From JBBTQJ01 sp038065755 (GTDB taxonomy: Bacteria; Patescibacteriota; Minisyncoccia; Minisyncoccales; Staskawiczbacteraceae): 34,173 bases of DNA. Within the stretch, counting starts at the first letter, position 1. The number at the start of each line of letters is the position of its first letter. Both the position numbers and the translations under genes were made by a program. The DNA is taken from the NCBI GenBank assembly GCA_038065755.1, contig JBBTQJ010000003.1, positions 1 through 34,173 of the forward strand, read 5' to 3'. The notes beneath the pieces were generated by a model. That model saw nothing but the letters and a program-made list of their open reading frames with translations. It made no database searches and had not been told where the DNA came from. Of the stretch, positions 1 through 7,847 are shown piece by piece.

Positions 1-581
1 TCATGTTTCTCCTGCTGTAATCTCCGCTCTTCTTGCTCTTTCGCCTTCCTCTGAGCTTCCTCTCCCTCTCTTATTTTTTGCCTCTCTTCTGGTGTCGCAT
101 TTGCCCACCTTTGCCTATTTTCTTCTCTTTGCCTTTGCCGTTGATCCGCTTCGGCTTCCATTTGTCTCTTACGATCTTCCCTCTCTTTTTGCCGTTGATC
201 CGCTTCGATTTCCATTTGTCTCTTACGATCTTCCCTCTCTTTTTGCCTCCTATCTGCCTCTTCTTCTATCTGTTTCCTATACTCTTCGTATTCTTTATCT
301 TTTTGGGTGTTTACTGATTCTTGCTGTATTGGAGATTGCTCAGCGGGCTGACTCTCTCCGCCTGCTGAAAAGGCATTATCAAGTTCATGGTATGCTCTTG
401 ATAATTCTTCATTGTCCTGCCTCTGTGCTTGTTCTTTTGTTTCCTGAAATTTTTCCGGAGGCATAGGAATAAGCCCCGGAGGAATTTCGGGTTGAGATGG
501 AACTTCTGGCACAGGGGCTGATTCCTGAACAGGTGGCGGCGTTGATTCTTGCGAGGGAAATCCCTCTGGTGAATTAGACAT
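1..581 (-). CDS. Charged coiled-coil repeat protein, partial (C-terminus beyond window)
   Basis: Reading the minus strand from an ATG at 579-581 gives an open frame of about 193 codons with no stop before the window edge, so the 3' end is missing. The first ~45 residues are rich in Pro, Ser and Glu (MSNSPEGFPSQES...). After a short linker the protein becomes almost purely Glu/Arg/Lys/Gln, the pattern of a long charged helix or coiled coil. It holds an 18-residue tandem repeat (EADQRQKEREDRKRQME plus one residue), two near-identical units and degenerate flanking ones. It starts 4 bp after the stop of the upstream minus gene (586-927), so the two are probably co-transcribed. There is no signal peptide or membrane segment. 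I do not recognise the family; a cytoplasmic scaffold or filament-like role is only a guess. Confidence 0.75.
   Translation of the reverse strand, partial: MSNSPEGFPSQESTPPPVQESAPVPEVPSQPEIPPGLIPMPPEKFQETKEQAQRQDNEELSRAYHELDNAFSAGGESQPAEQSPIQQESVNTQKDKEYEEYRKQIEEEADRRQKEREDRKRQMEIEADQRQKEREDRKRQMEAEADQRQRQREENRQRWANATPEERQKIREGEEAQRKAKEQEERRLQQEKH
137..244 (-). repeat. 54-bp tandem repeat inside the partial coiled-coil gene
   Basis: Two adjacent 54-bp units (137-190 and 191-244) are nearly identical; the word gccgttgatccgcttcg begins at 137 and again at 191. Each encodes 18 residues of the charged helix. A third, diverged unit follows on the right (about 245-298). Confidence 0.85.
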
Positions 582-585
582 AAAA

Positions 586-927
586 TTATCTATTATTGCC
601 TCCAAATGCACGGTCTATTTTTTCTCGCGCCTCTTTTATTTCTGCCTCGACCTTTAATTTCTCCGCCTGAGCTTTTGCTACCTCGGTTTCTAACATTGTA
701 TCCCTTTGAGCTATAAGCAAATCAAGTTCTTTCTGCCTCATCGGCTTAAATCTATCCCCTGCAGCCCTAAATTTATCGTTGGCCTCGGAAATTAAATGGT
801 CTAACTCAGATATTTTTTCAGTCTGGGTTTTTTCTCGCTTATTATTAGTATTACTATTTTCGTCTTCAAGATTTATTTGTTGTTCGGGTTCCTCTTGAAC
901 AGGTCCCGATTCTATATTTTTTGGCAT
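586..927 (-). CDS. Small hypothetical coiled-coil protein (113 aa)
   Basis: ATG at 925-927 is preceded by an A/T-rich leader without a Shine-Dalgarno sequence, as for most genes here. Residues 1-40 are polar and acidic (MPKNIESGPVQEEPEQQ). Residues 40-113 form a charged helix rich in Lys, Glu and Ala, with likely heptads around EVAKAQAEKLKVEAEIKEAR. There is no signal peptide, membrane segment or catalytic motif. It lies between the ruvA/nucleotidyltransferase pair and the partial coiled-coil gene on the same strand, 4 bp from the latter; the similar composition suggests the two products work together. Family not recognised. Confidence 0.7.
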   Translation of the reverse strand: MPKNIESGPVQEEPEQQINLEDENSNTNNKREKTQTEKISELDHLISEANDKFRAAGDRFKPMRQKELDLLIAQRDTMLETEVAKAQAEKLKVEAEIKEAREKIDRAFGGNNR

Positions 928-963
928 ATTTTTATTTTTTTAATAATATTATTTTAATTTAAA

Positions 964-993
964 TTACTTCCCTAAGTTTTTTAAGGCGAGTTT
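964..993 (-). repeat. Detached second copy of the ruvA 3' end (30 bp)
   Basis: On the minus strand this encodes KLALKNLGK-stop, the exact C-terminus of RuvA, whose own copy is 1404-1433. The copies agree at 27 of 30 bases and all three differences are synonymous third positions (TTG/TTA, AAT/AAC, AAA/AAG). The copy is out of any gene and lies just after the nucleotidyltransferase gene, so that gene is bracketed by two ruvA ends 440 bp apart. Confidence 0.85.
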
Positions 994-1066
994 ATCTTAT
1001 GTTTTCTAAAACAAAATTTTTAATCTTTTCTGCGGATACAAAAGCTTTTTCGGCATCTTTCCACAT
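992..1066 (-). pseudogene. Possible truncated HEPN start (24 codons)
   Basis: A 24-codon minus-strand frame (MWKDAEKAFVSAEKIKNF...) overlaps the 3' end of the nucleotidyltransferase gene in another frame. It stops at the border of the detached ruvA tail. Its start resembles the first helix of HEPN partners (a Trp followed by K-A-E...A-E), which usually follow MNT genes. If so, the partner has been cut off after about 24 residues. The similarity is short, so this is tentative. Confidence 0.3.
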
Positions 1067-1386
1067 CCATAAAGATTTTTTCCTTTTTTAATTATATTTT
1101 TGTAAAAAAAATCTCCTAAAAACAGCCTGTTTTTGACTTCTTCTGGCGTCTTAACTAAAATATCAACTGGCAGGACGCCGTCAATTATTTTTCTTACAGC
1201 CGCATTTCTTTCAAAAAAATTTTGCTTTGTATTTTTAATAATCAACAAGTCCACATCGCTGTCTTGATTTGGTTTTCCCCACGCAAAAGAGCCGAAAAGA
1301 ATAATTTTTTCGGGATCATATCTTTCAGCTATTTTTTGCGCTATTTTTTTTATTTCTTTTTTACTTATTAATTTATTGGTTTTCAT
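1006..1386 (-). CDS. MNT-family nucleotidyltransferase (antitoxin-like)
   Basis: A 126-aa small nucleotidyltransferase. The Pol beta-type motif GSFAWGKPNQDSDVDLLI (about residues 32-49) supplies the GS signature and the two metal-binding aspartates (D-V-D). A third acidic residue is likely in PVDILV (about 93-98). The family usually pairs with a downstream HEPN toxin or RNase and modifies it by nucleotide transfer. Here no complete HEPN gene follows, only a possible 24-codon remnant. The last ~18 residues (after KGKNLYG) look like out-of-frame read-through and may not be the native tail. The gene lies 17 bp after ruvA and before a second copy of the ruvA end, so it looks inserted. The nucleotidyltransferase call is firm; whether it still acts as an antitoxin is unknown. 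Confidence 0.85.
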   Translation of the reverse strand: MKTNKLISKKEIKKIAQKIAERYDPEKIILFGSFAWGKPNQDSDVDLLIIKNTKQNFFERNAAVRKIIDGVLPVDILVKTPEEVKNRLFLGDFFYKNIIKKGKNLYGCGKMPKKLLYPQKRLKILF

Positions 1387-1403
1387 TTATAAATTATTTT
1401 ATG

Positions 1404-1964
1404 TTATTTCCCTAAATTTTTCAAGGCGAGTTTTATTCTTTCTTCGGGGTTTTTTATGTCTTTGGAAATTTGTTCTAAAGAATTTTTTGCCTGTTGTTTT
1501 GAAAAGCCTAATTGCATTAGGGCTGATTCTGCTTCGTCAATGGAAGAGAGTTTTGAACCCATTGTTTTTATTTTTCCTGTTAGCTCTAAAATAATAGATG
1601 AGGCCCTTTTTTGGCCAATGCCTGGAATTCCTTCAAAAATATTTTCGTCCTGCTTTAAAATTCTATCTTTTATTTTTTCTAACGGACCCAAAACCGAAAT
1701 TTCCAAAGCCGCTTTCGGGCCGACTCCATGAATATCATTTAATATTTCAAAAAATTCCAGTTCTTCGGGGGTTAAAAAACCGTAAAGGTCAGAGGCGTCT
1801 TCTTTTATATTATGAAAACAAAATACCTTGAGGTTTTTGCCTTCTTCTGGTATTTTTAACAGGGTTTGGCGCGATAAAAAAACTTTATATCCAACATTGT
1901 TGGCTTCAATAATTATAAACTTATCTTTTCTTAATATAATTTTTCCCGATAAAAATGCTATCAT
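1404..1964 (-). CDS. ruvA: Holliday junction DNA helicase subunit RuvA
   Basis: RuvA binds four-way junctions and directs the RuvB motor during branch migration. I chose the ATG at 1962-1964 because family members begin MIAFLxGKI; a longer in-frame start at 2000 would overlap uvrB. This gives 186 aa. Domain I is the OB fold (residues 1-63). Domain II carries the helix-hairpin-helix motifs (GVGPKAALEI at about 95-104 and GIPGIGQKRASSIILEL at about 130-146). The C-terminal domain III (ALMQLGFSKQQAKNSLE...ALKNLGK) contacts RuvB. The ATG lies 14 bp from the uvrB ATG on the opposite strand, so the promoters must overlap the coding ends. ruvB and ruvC are elsewhere in the window. Its last 30 bp recur downstream at 964-993. 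Confidence 0.95.
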   Translation of the reverse strand: MIAFLSGKIILRKDKFIIIEANNVGYKVFLSRQTLLKIPEEGKNLKVFCFHNIKEDASDLYGFLTPEELEFFEILNDIHGVGPKAALEISVLGPLEKIKDRILKQDENIFEGIPGIGQKRASSIILELTGKIKTMGSKLSSIDEAESALMQLGFSKQQAKNSLEQISKDIKNPEERIKLALKNLGK

Positions 1965-1978
1965 TAAATAAATTATAT

Positions 1979-3931
1979 ATGAAATTTGATTTAAAATCAA
2001 AATTTAAGCCCAAAGGAGACCAGCCGGAAGCAATATCGGGGCTGATAAAAAATTTAAAAACCGGAGTAAAAGACCAGGTGCTTTTGGGCGTTACGGGGTC
2101 TGGAAAAACTTTTGTAATGTCTAATGTTATTAAAAAGGAGCAAAAGCCGGCTTTAATTATTTCTCCAAACAAAACCTTGGCCGCTCAATTATACCAGGAA
2201 TTCAAAGAATTTTTTCCAAACAATGCCGTTCATTATTTTGTTTCATACTACGACTATTACCAGCCAGAGGCCTATATTCCAAAAACCGACACATATATTG
2301 AAAAAGACGCAAAAATAAACCAAGAAATTGACAGGCTGAGACATTCGGCTGTCCAAGATGTTTTATTAAGAAAAGATGTTGTTGTGGTTGCTTCTGTTTC
2401 TTGCATTTATAATATAGGTTCCCCCGAAAACTACCAAAATGTTTCTTTAGAAATAAAAACTGGACAAAAAATAAAAATAAGAGATTTTTTATTGCTTTTA
2501 ACAAATCTTCAGTATCAAAGAAATGACATTGATTTTAGGCCCGGCTGTTTTAGGGCAAGGGCAGATATTATAGATATTTATTTGGTTACCGGAGAAAAAA
2601 TATTAAGAGTGGATTTTACAAAAGACCAGATAAAAAAAATTTCCTTTTTAAAAAATACGGCGTCTCCGAGTTTTAATTTGAGCGTTAAAAACTTTAAAGT
2701 TTTCCCCGCTGTTTTTTGGGTGGCCCCCCAAGACAAGATAAACGTTGCTGTTGAAAATATAAAATTAGAGTTGCAAGAAAGATTAAAAAATTTAAAAAAA
2801 CAAAAAAAATTATTAGAGACTGAAAGGCTGGAACAAAAAACAAACTACGATCTGGAAATGCTAAAAGAGTCTGGGTGGTGCCACGGAATAGAAAACTACT
2901 CAAGGCACCTAGAATTTAGAAAACCGGGGCAAGCCCCCTTTTCCCTTGTTGATTATTTTGATTATTTTAATCCCAAGGGTTATTTAATGTTTATTGACGA
3001 ATCGCATATCTCAATTCCTCAAATCAGAGCGATGTCGGTTCAAGACAAAATAAGAAAAGAAACCTTGGTTGATTATGGTTTCCGCCTGCCCTCTGCCATT
3101 GATAACCGGCCATTAACATTTAAAGAATTTCAAGAAAGGCAAAAACAGACAATATATGTGTCGGCTACGCCTTCTGATTATGAAAAAGAAAAATCAAAAA
3201 ATAATATTATAGAACAGATAATCAGGCCGACCGGCCTTTTGGAACCCTCTATAGAAATTAGAAAAACAGATAATCAAATTAAAGACCTGATAAAAGAAAT
3301 AGAAAAAGAAATTTCTAAAAAACGAAGAGCGCTGGTTGTATCTTTAACAAAAAGACTGGCTGAAGAAATTTCAGAATATTTGATTGAAAAAGGAATAAAG
3401 TCCCAATATTTGCACTCTGAAATAAAAACATTAGAAAGGCCGGAAATTTTAAAAAAATTAAGGCAGGGAAAATATGACGTGTTGGTTGGAATTAATCTTT
3501 TAAGAGAGGGCCTGGATTTGCCCGAGGTTTCTTTAATAGCAATTTTAGACGCTGACAAGGAGGGTTTTTTAAGAAACAAAACAACCTTAATACAAACAAT
3601 GGGCAGGGCGGCCCGTCACCCCAATGGCCGCATAATTTTATATGCAGACAAAACAACCCTGTCAATGAAGCTGGCCATTGATGAAATAAACAGAAGAAGA
3701 AAAATTCAGGAAAATTATAATAAAAAACATAAAATAACCCCAAGTCCGATTATTAAAGACATTAGAGATTGGGGCTTTTCTAAAAAAGAGGATATTATTT
3801 CTGAATTTTGGGCGGTTCACGACAAAAAACTTTTAGAAAAAGAAATGAAAAAAGCCGCGAAAAATCTTGATTTTGAAAGAGCGGCCGAATTAAGAGACCT
3901 AATTAAAAAATCAGAAAAAAGGGCGACATAG
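1979..3931 (+). CDS. uvrB: Excinuclease ABC subunit UvrB
   Basis: UvrB is the damage-verifying helicase-like subunit of nucleotide excision repair and works with UvrA and UvrC, neither of which is in the window. I place the start at ATG 1979 (MKFDLKSKFKPKGDQPEAI), which matches the usual N-terminus; an upstream in-frame ATG at 1955 adds eight residues and would overlap ruvA. Seen in order: Walker A GVTGSGKTF (about 38-46), the aromatic beta-hairpin YYDYYQPEAYIP (about 90-101), the DESH Walker B box (about 340), the helicase C motifs around EGLDLPEVSL and QTMGRAARHPNG, and a C-terminal UVR domain (KEMKKAAKNLDFERAAELRDLI region). Length (650 aa) is normal. A TATAAT at 1935-1940 inside ruvA could serve as its -10 element. 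Confidence 0.97.
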   Translation: MKFDLKSKFKPKGDQPEAISGLIKNLKTGVKDQVLLGVTGSGKTFVMSNVIKKEQKPALIISPNKTLAAQLYQEFKEFFPNNAVHYFVSYYDYYQPEAYIPKTDTYIEKDAKINQEIDRLRHSAVQDVLLRKDVVVVASVSCIYNIGSPENYQNVSLEIKTGQKIKIRDFLLLLTNLQYQRNDIDFRPGCFRARADIIDIYLVTGEKILRVDFTKDQIKKISFLKNTASPSFNLSVKNFKVFPAVFWVAPQDKINVAVENIKLELQERLKNLKKQKKLLETERLEQKTNYDLEMLKESGWCHGIENYSRHLEFRKPGQAPFSLVDYFDYFNPKGYLMFIDESHISIPQIRAMSVQDKIRKETLVDYGFRLPSAIDNRPLTFKEFQERQKQTIYVSATPSDYEKEKSKNNIIEQIIRPTGLLEPSIEIRKTDNQIKDLIKEIEKEISKKRRALVVSLTKRLAEEISEYLIEKGIKSQYLHSEIKTLERPEILKKLRQGKYDVLVGINLLREGLDLPEVSLIAILDADKEGFLRNKTTLIQTMGRAARHPNGRIILYADKTTLSMKLAIDEINRRRKIQENYNKKHKITPSPIIKDIRDWGFSKKEDIISEFWAVHDKKLLEKEMKKAAKNLDFERAAELRDLIKKSEKRAT

Positions 3932-3946
3932 GCCGCCCATATTTTT
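3913..3946. terminator. Bidirectional terminator between uvrB and the radical SAM gene
   Basis: The stem GGGCG (3921-3925) / CGCCC (3934-3938) has an A-run on its left and a T-rich run on its right, so it can work on both strands. It overlaps the uvrB stop codon (3929-3931) and ends at the stop of the convergent gene. Confidence 0.7.
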
Positions 3947-5480
3947 ATTGCTTTTTTGGTTTGCAATAATTTTCAAGTTTTTCTAAAAATCTGCTTTCTT
4001 TGTATTTTTCTTTCCATCTTTTAATTATTATAGACCCGACATATTTTACCAAGTCGCGATACCAGCCAATATACCAGCTTCGCCAACCCCTTAATAGATA
4101 GTCTATTGGAAAAATAATTGTTCTCAAAATTACCCTGAAAAAACTAAATCTGTGATAAAACCCCGCCATCAGCTTCATGGGAATTTCTTGAAGCTGTTTT
4201 AAACTCATATTATCTGGCATAAAACACACAGAGTTGCCATCATATCTAGACCAGGGCACAACATTTAGGGGAAAAATTCTTCCTTCTTTTTCTAGCCGCT
4301 CTCTTAGTGGCGCGCCTGGAAGGGGTATGGGTTTTAATATCTGCACGCTGTCAAATTTTGCTTTTTTTATAAATGTTCTAAAACGCTTTCCCATTTCTTC
4401 GGGGCTTATTTGGCTTCTTTTTTCTTTTGGCGGATAGCCAAAAATAAACATCCCGTGAATCCAAAAATTTTGGCGTAAAATTTTAACCCAACCTATCATA
4501 TCTTTTGAAGTATAGCCCTTTCTCATATTAGATAAATCCTCGTCAATAGGAGATTCACAGCCAATAAACAGAGTTTTTACTCCGGCCGCCTTCATTGTTT
4601 TAATAAATTCATTGCTTTTAGCAATTCCAAGGCGCGTTTGGACAAAAAAACTTAAACGATTGCCATATTTTTCAGTAATCATTTCAAAAAATCTCATTGT
4701 TCCTGGCATATCTTCTTCGAGGCGGTCGTCCACTATAAAAAATTTGCGGGCCCTTCTTGTTTCTACAAGCCATTCTACGTTTTCAAATAAATATTCGGGG
4801 CTTGCCCACCTGGCTTTGGTATTTACAGAACAAAATTCGCACCTCATTGAACAGCCTCTTATCCTGCTTAAAGAATAAACCTTTATTTTAGCCCCTCTTA
4901 CCAATCCAAAGTCTGGAAAAGGAAGCCCGTCTAAATTTTGAATAATATTTGTTTCTTTTGGCGTGGTAAAAATTTTTCCGTCTTTCAAAAAAGAAATTCC
5001 AGGCGCGCTGTCTAAACAGAGATTTTCGTTCAAAGAATAAATAATTCTTCTTATTTCGGGCTCTCCGTCGCCATGCAAAACTACGTCAATGTTATGTAAA
5101 AGGGTTTCCTCGGGGCAATAAGAAGCATGCCAGCCCCCCGCAACTGTTTTAACGCCCAACTCTTGGTATAATTTAGCCAAGTTCCAAACTCTTTCCATTG
5201 TGCTCGTTAAACCGCAATAAAAACCAACAACATCTGCCGTATTTTGTATTTGAAGAGTTGTATGGTCTGGCAAGCCGTCTTTATCAAGGCAGCCAAGCCC
5301 ATTGCAATTATTTTCGTCAATTATTTCCACTCTCCATCCCCATAGTTTATTTACTATTGTAGCAACTATTACTGGCCCTATTGCCACAACCGATTTGGCA
5401 TTTTTGCTGTAACTATATATGTTTTCCTCTGGGTAGACTGGAATAATTATTCTAAACAAACGCCGTCTGTTTATCGCCAT
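3945..5480 (-). CDS. B12-binding-type radical SAM protein
   Basis: A 511-aa protein of the B12-binding-domain radical SAM superfamily. Residues ~1-150 look like the Rossmann-type cobalamin-binding domain (ATIVNKLWGWRVEIIDEN, then VVGFYCGLTSTM and KTVAGGWHASYCPEE). The radical SAM core follows with RGCSMRCEFCSV, whose cysteines at 210, 214 and 217 ligate the [4Fe-4S] cluster. The typical DxHxxG cobalamin loop is not obvious, so B12 may be contacted base-off or not at all. The C-terminal ~60 residues are basic and aromatic (DYLLRGWRSWYIGWYRDLV) and may lie on the membrane. Substrate cannot be told from sequence; relatives modify lipids, hopanoids, tRNA or natural products. Unusually for this window, GGAGAG lies about 6 nt before the ATG. 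It stands alone. Confidence 0.85.
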   Translation of the reverse strand: MAINRRRLFRIIIPVYPEENIYSYSKNAKSVVAIGPVIVATIVNKLWGWRVEIIDENNCNGLGCLDKDGLPDHTTLQIQNTADVVGFYCGLTSTMERVWNLAKLYQELGVKTVAGGWHASYCPEETLLHNIDVVLHGDGEPEIRRIIYSLNENLCLDSAPGISFLKDGKIFTTPKETNIIQNLDGLPFPDFGLVRGAKIKVYSLSRIRGCSMRCEFCSVNTKARWASPEYLFENVEWLVETRRARKFFIVDDRLEEDMPGTMRFFEMITEKYGNRLSFFVQTRLGIAKSNEFIKTMKAAGVKTLFIGCESPIDEDLSNMRKGYTSKDMIGWVKILRQNFWIHGMFIFGYPPKEKRSQISPEEMGKRFRTFIKKAKFDSVQILKPIPLPGAPLRERLEKEGRIFPLNVVPWSRYDGNSVCFMPDNMSLKQLQEIPMKLMAGFYHRFSFFRVILRTIIFPIDYLLRGWRSWYIGWYRDLVKYVGSIIIKRWKEKYKESRFLEKLENYCKPKKQ

Positions 5481-5500
5481 TTTTCTCTCCTTTTTGCCGG

Positions 5501-5529
5501 TTAATAGAAGTTTGCAGACAAAATGTCAA
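5501..5529 (-). promoter_or_regulatory. Promoter of the radical SAM gene
   Basis: On the minus strand TTGACA (5529-5524), a 17-bp spacer and TATTAA (5506-5501) precede a short leader with the GGAGAG ribosome-binding site and the ATG at 5480. Confidence 0.55.
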
Positions 5530-5592
5530 AGGGCTAAAAAAGACTTTTAACTTTTTATAGCATAATGCAAGCCCCCTTTACAACTATTTTTT

Positions 5593-5621
5593 TTGACAAA
5601 ATTAAATATATTTGATAAGAT
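5593..5621 (+). promoter_or_regulatory. Promoter of rpsT (extended -10)
   Basis: TTGACA (5593-5598), a 17-bp spacer and TAAGAT (5616-5621) with an upstream TGA extended -10. Predicted start near 5628, giving a leader of about 25 nt. Confidence 0.6.
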
Positions 5622-5652
5622 ACAATCATTAAAATTTTAAATTATTTTTATT

Positions 5653-5919
5653 ATGGCAATAATAAAATCAGCTAAAAAAGCTGCCAGGCAATCAGTTAAA
5701 AGAAAGGCTGTAAACCTTGTTTATAAAAACAATATAAAGAACCTCGTTAAAGAGGTCCGCAGTTTGATTTTGGTAAAAAAAACAGAACAAGCAAAAAATA
5801 TGTTACCAAAATTATATAAAGCCTTTGACAAGGCTGCGAAGAAAGGGGTTATTAAAAAAAATACGGCTTCAAGAAAAAAATCCAGATTAACAAGGTTACT
5901 AGCAAAATCTATTGGTTAA
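5653..5919 (+). CDS. rpsT: 30S ribosomal protein S20
   Basis: S20 is a primary binder of 16S rRNA at the base of the small subunit. The 88-aa product is highly basic and helical and has the usual start MAIIKSAKKAARQSVKRKA and the characteristic KAAKKGVIKKNTASRKKSRL near the C-terminus. The length is normal. It is monocistronic behind its own promoter (5593-5621) and meets holA tail to tail with a 4-bp overlap of stop codons, so antisense interference between the ends is likely. S20 often lies next to holA in bacteria, and that arrangement is kept here in convergent form. Confidence 0.96.
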   Translation: MAIIKSAKKAARQSVKRKAVNLVYKNNIKNLVKEVRSLILVKKTEQAKNMLPKLYKAFDKAAKKGVIKKNTASRKKSRLTRLLAKSIG

Positions 5920-6851
5920 ATTTCTGAAACTAATAAATCCAGCGCTGTTTCCGGTTCTGCTTTTCCCGTTTTAATATCTAAATCTGCCTGGAATATTTTC
6001 TGGTAGATTTTTTTTAGGTCTTGCAGGGAAAATTGATTGCATAAATAATAATTTTTTTTAACCACAAAAGGATGAAGGTTGCTTTTTTTTACAATGGCCG
6101 AGTATGGGTTCTGCTGTTCTTGCAGTTCTTTTATTATTAAAAGATTTTTAAATTGGTAAGCTATCATTGAAATTAAATAAAAAATGTTGTCTCCCTGCTC
6201 TATGTGTTTATATAAAAAAGAAAGCGCCTGTTTTTTGTTTTTTAGCGCCAAGGCATCTATGGTTTTAAATATATCGTTTTCAATTTTGGGCCTTATTAAT
6301 AAATCAATATCTTCTTTCTTTATGGGGCTGCCGGCCTTAAAATCGGCCAACTTTTTAATTTCATTTTTTATCTGCCAAAGATTGTTTCCAATATAATTCA
6401 AAATAATTCCCTCTATCCCAAAATCGGCCTTGGCGTTATTTTTTTTAAACTCGTTTTTAATCCAGTTTAAAAGGGCTATTCCTTTTAACAAATTAAACTC
6501 TTGGCATTTTGCTTCTTTTTTGAGCGCTTTAAATAATTTATTTCTTGCGTCAACTTTTTCTTCTTCAAAAACGACAATGATATCTTTTGTTTCTCTAAGT
6601 TTATTGATTTCTTTTAAAAAACCTTCCTGAAGGCCCTGGTTAGAAAAAATATTTTTTAAAACTATTAATTTTTTTTCTAAAAACATTGAAATAATTTTAA
6701 GGCTGTCTGTAAGGTCGTTAAAATTATCTTTTTCGGCGTCAATATAAATCAAATTTAGTCCTGATTTATGAATTTTTTTATAGTGTTCTACGATCTCATT
6801 TAATTTCTGGCGCGACCTATATGTATCTTCCCCGTACAAAAATATAATCAT
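5916..6851 (-). CDS. holA: DNA polymerase III delta subunit
   Basis: Delta opens the sliding clamp in the clamp-loader complex. I start at ATG 6851 (MIIFLYGEDTYRSRQKLNEI), the usual N-terminus with the degenerate Walker-like strand; the longer reading to 6887 begins with TTG and covers a TATAAT (6884-6879) that suits the -10 of this gene. This gives 311 aa, normal for the family. Visible parts: the AAA+-like domain (1-~130, with DIIVVFEEEKVDARNKLFKALK), the lid (~140-200, LNWIKNEFKKNNAKADFGIEG... and LWQIKNEIKKL) and the C-terminal collar (QALSFLYKHIEQGDNIFYLISMIAYQF). It is last in a possible minus-strand run from tsaE. Its clamp substrate DnaN is encoded at 22164. Confidence 0.9.
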   Translation of the reverse strand: MIIFLYGEDTYRSRQKLNEIVEHYKKIHKSGLNLIYIDAEKDNFNDLTDSLKIISMFLEKKLIVLKNIFSNQGLQEGFLKEINKLRETKDIIVVFEEEKVDARNKLFKALKKEAKCQEFNLLKGIALLNWIKNEFKKNNAKADFGIEGIILNYIGNNLWQIKNEIKKLADFKAGSPIKKEDIDLLIRPKIENDIFKTIDALALKNKKQALSFLYKHIEQGDNIFYLISMIAYQFKNLLIIKELQEQQNPYSAIVKKSNLHPFVVKKNYYLCNQFSLQDLKKIYQKIFQADLDIKTGKAEPETALDLLVSEI

Positions 6852-6965
6852 ACCTATTTTTTCTATTAACTCAATTTTATTATACAAAATAAAAGTCCCT
6901 GCAACAATGATTGATGTTGCTATGGGGCATAATTTAAGTTGGGAGGACGTCGGAAGTTCCCCGAA

Positions 6966-7841
6966 TTATAATTTTTGGCAATAGGGGCAGAAACAGGAAC
7001 TTCTGCCGCCGATTTTAATCCGTTTTAACAAGGTTTTACAGCGGAAACATTTTTGGCCCTCTCTTTGATAGGCCTTTTTTTCTATATCAAAATTACCCTT
7101 CTTTCCTTCAATATTTCTATAATCGGCAAAGCTTTCGCCCCCCAGCTCTATGCCTTTTTTTAAAACTTTTTTAATTGCCGCGTAAAGAGACAACATTTCT
7201 TTGTTGTTTAATTTAGAAACGTCTTTTAGGGGATTAATTTTTGACCGCCACAAAGATTCGTCAGAATAAATATTGCCTATGCCAGCTATAATTTCTTGAT
7301 TCATTAAAACCTGTTTTATCTTGCCTTTTTTGTTTTTAAAAATTTTTTTAAATTTTTCAAAAGTAAAATTTTTTTCTAAGGGTTCTGGTCCCAATTTTTT
7401 AAAATAATCTGAATTTAACAGCTCTTCTGTTTTCCATAATTCTATTTTAGCGAATTTTCTCATATCAGACAGGGCTAGCATGTTGTTATTGTCTAAAAAA
7501 AATATTAAATGCAAAAAACGGTTATATGGATCAGCTAGCGGACCGTTTTTTGGAGCCTGCCATTTACCTTCTCTTTTTTGCCATTTTCCATATAAAAGAT
7601 GCCCTGTCATTTTTTGATGAACCAATAAAGAATATCCTTCTGATAAATTTATAATCACATTTTTTGCCCTGCGCCAGGCTCTGATTATTTTTTTTCCTTT
7701 AATTTCTTTTTTAAAATTTTCAAAGCTTTTTGGTTTTTTAACCAATCTTTTTGCATCTGTCCAAACATCAACAAAGGTCCTTTTAAGGACCTTTGAGTTT
7801 AAACCTTTTATTGTTGTTTCTACTTCGGGCAGTTCGGGCAT
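6966..7841 (-). CDS. mutM: Formamidopyrimidine-DNA glycosylase (Fpg/MutM)
   Basis: MutM excises 8-oxoguanine and ring-opened purines and cleaves the abasic site. The N-terminus MPELPEVETTIKGL gives the catalytic Pro2 and Glu3; VHQKMTGHLLYG supplies the conserved lysine/MTG segment; GIGNIYSDESLW is the helix-two-turn-helix signature. The C-terminus has the zinc finger CFRC...CPYC, spaced as in the family. The length of 291 aa is slightly above average. It starts 6 bp after the HAMP-protein stop, so the genes are likely co-transcribed. A small hairpin (6901-6920) in the 114-bp gap to holA could slow transcription, but its T-run is poor. Confidence 0.96.
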   Translation of the reverse strand: MPELPEVETTIKGLNSKVLKRTFVDVWTDAKRLVKKPKSFENFKKEIKGKKIIRAWRRAKNVIINLSEGYSLLVHQKMTGHLLYGKWQKREGKWQAPKNGPLADPYNRFLHLIFFLDNNNMLALSDMRKFAKIELWKTEELLNSDYFKKLGPEPLEKNFTFEKFKKIFKNKKGKIKQVLMNQEIIAGIGNIYSDESLWRSKINPLKDVSKLNNKEMLSLYAAIKKVLKKGIELGGESFADYRNIEGKKGNFDIEKKAYQREGQKCFRCKTLLKRIKIGGRSSCFCPYCQKL

Positions 7842-7847
7842 ATTTTT

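Noticed and set aside
6901..6920. A terminator between mutM and holA (GCAACA/TGTTGC hairpin)
   Set aside because: The stem is only 6 bp with an 8-nt loop and the T-rich tract is distant and interrupted, so it is not called as a feature.
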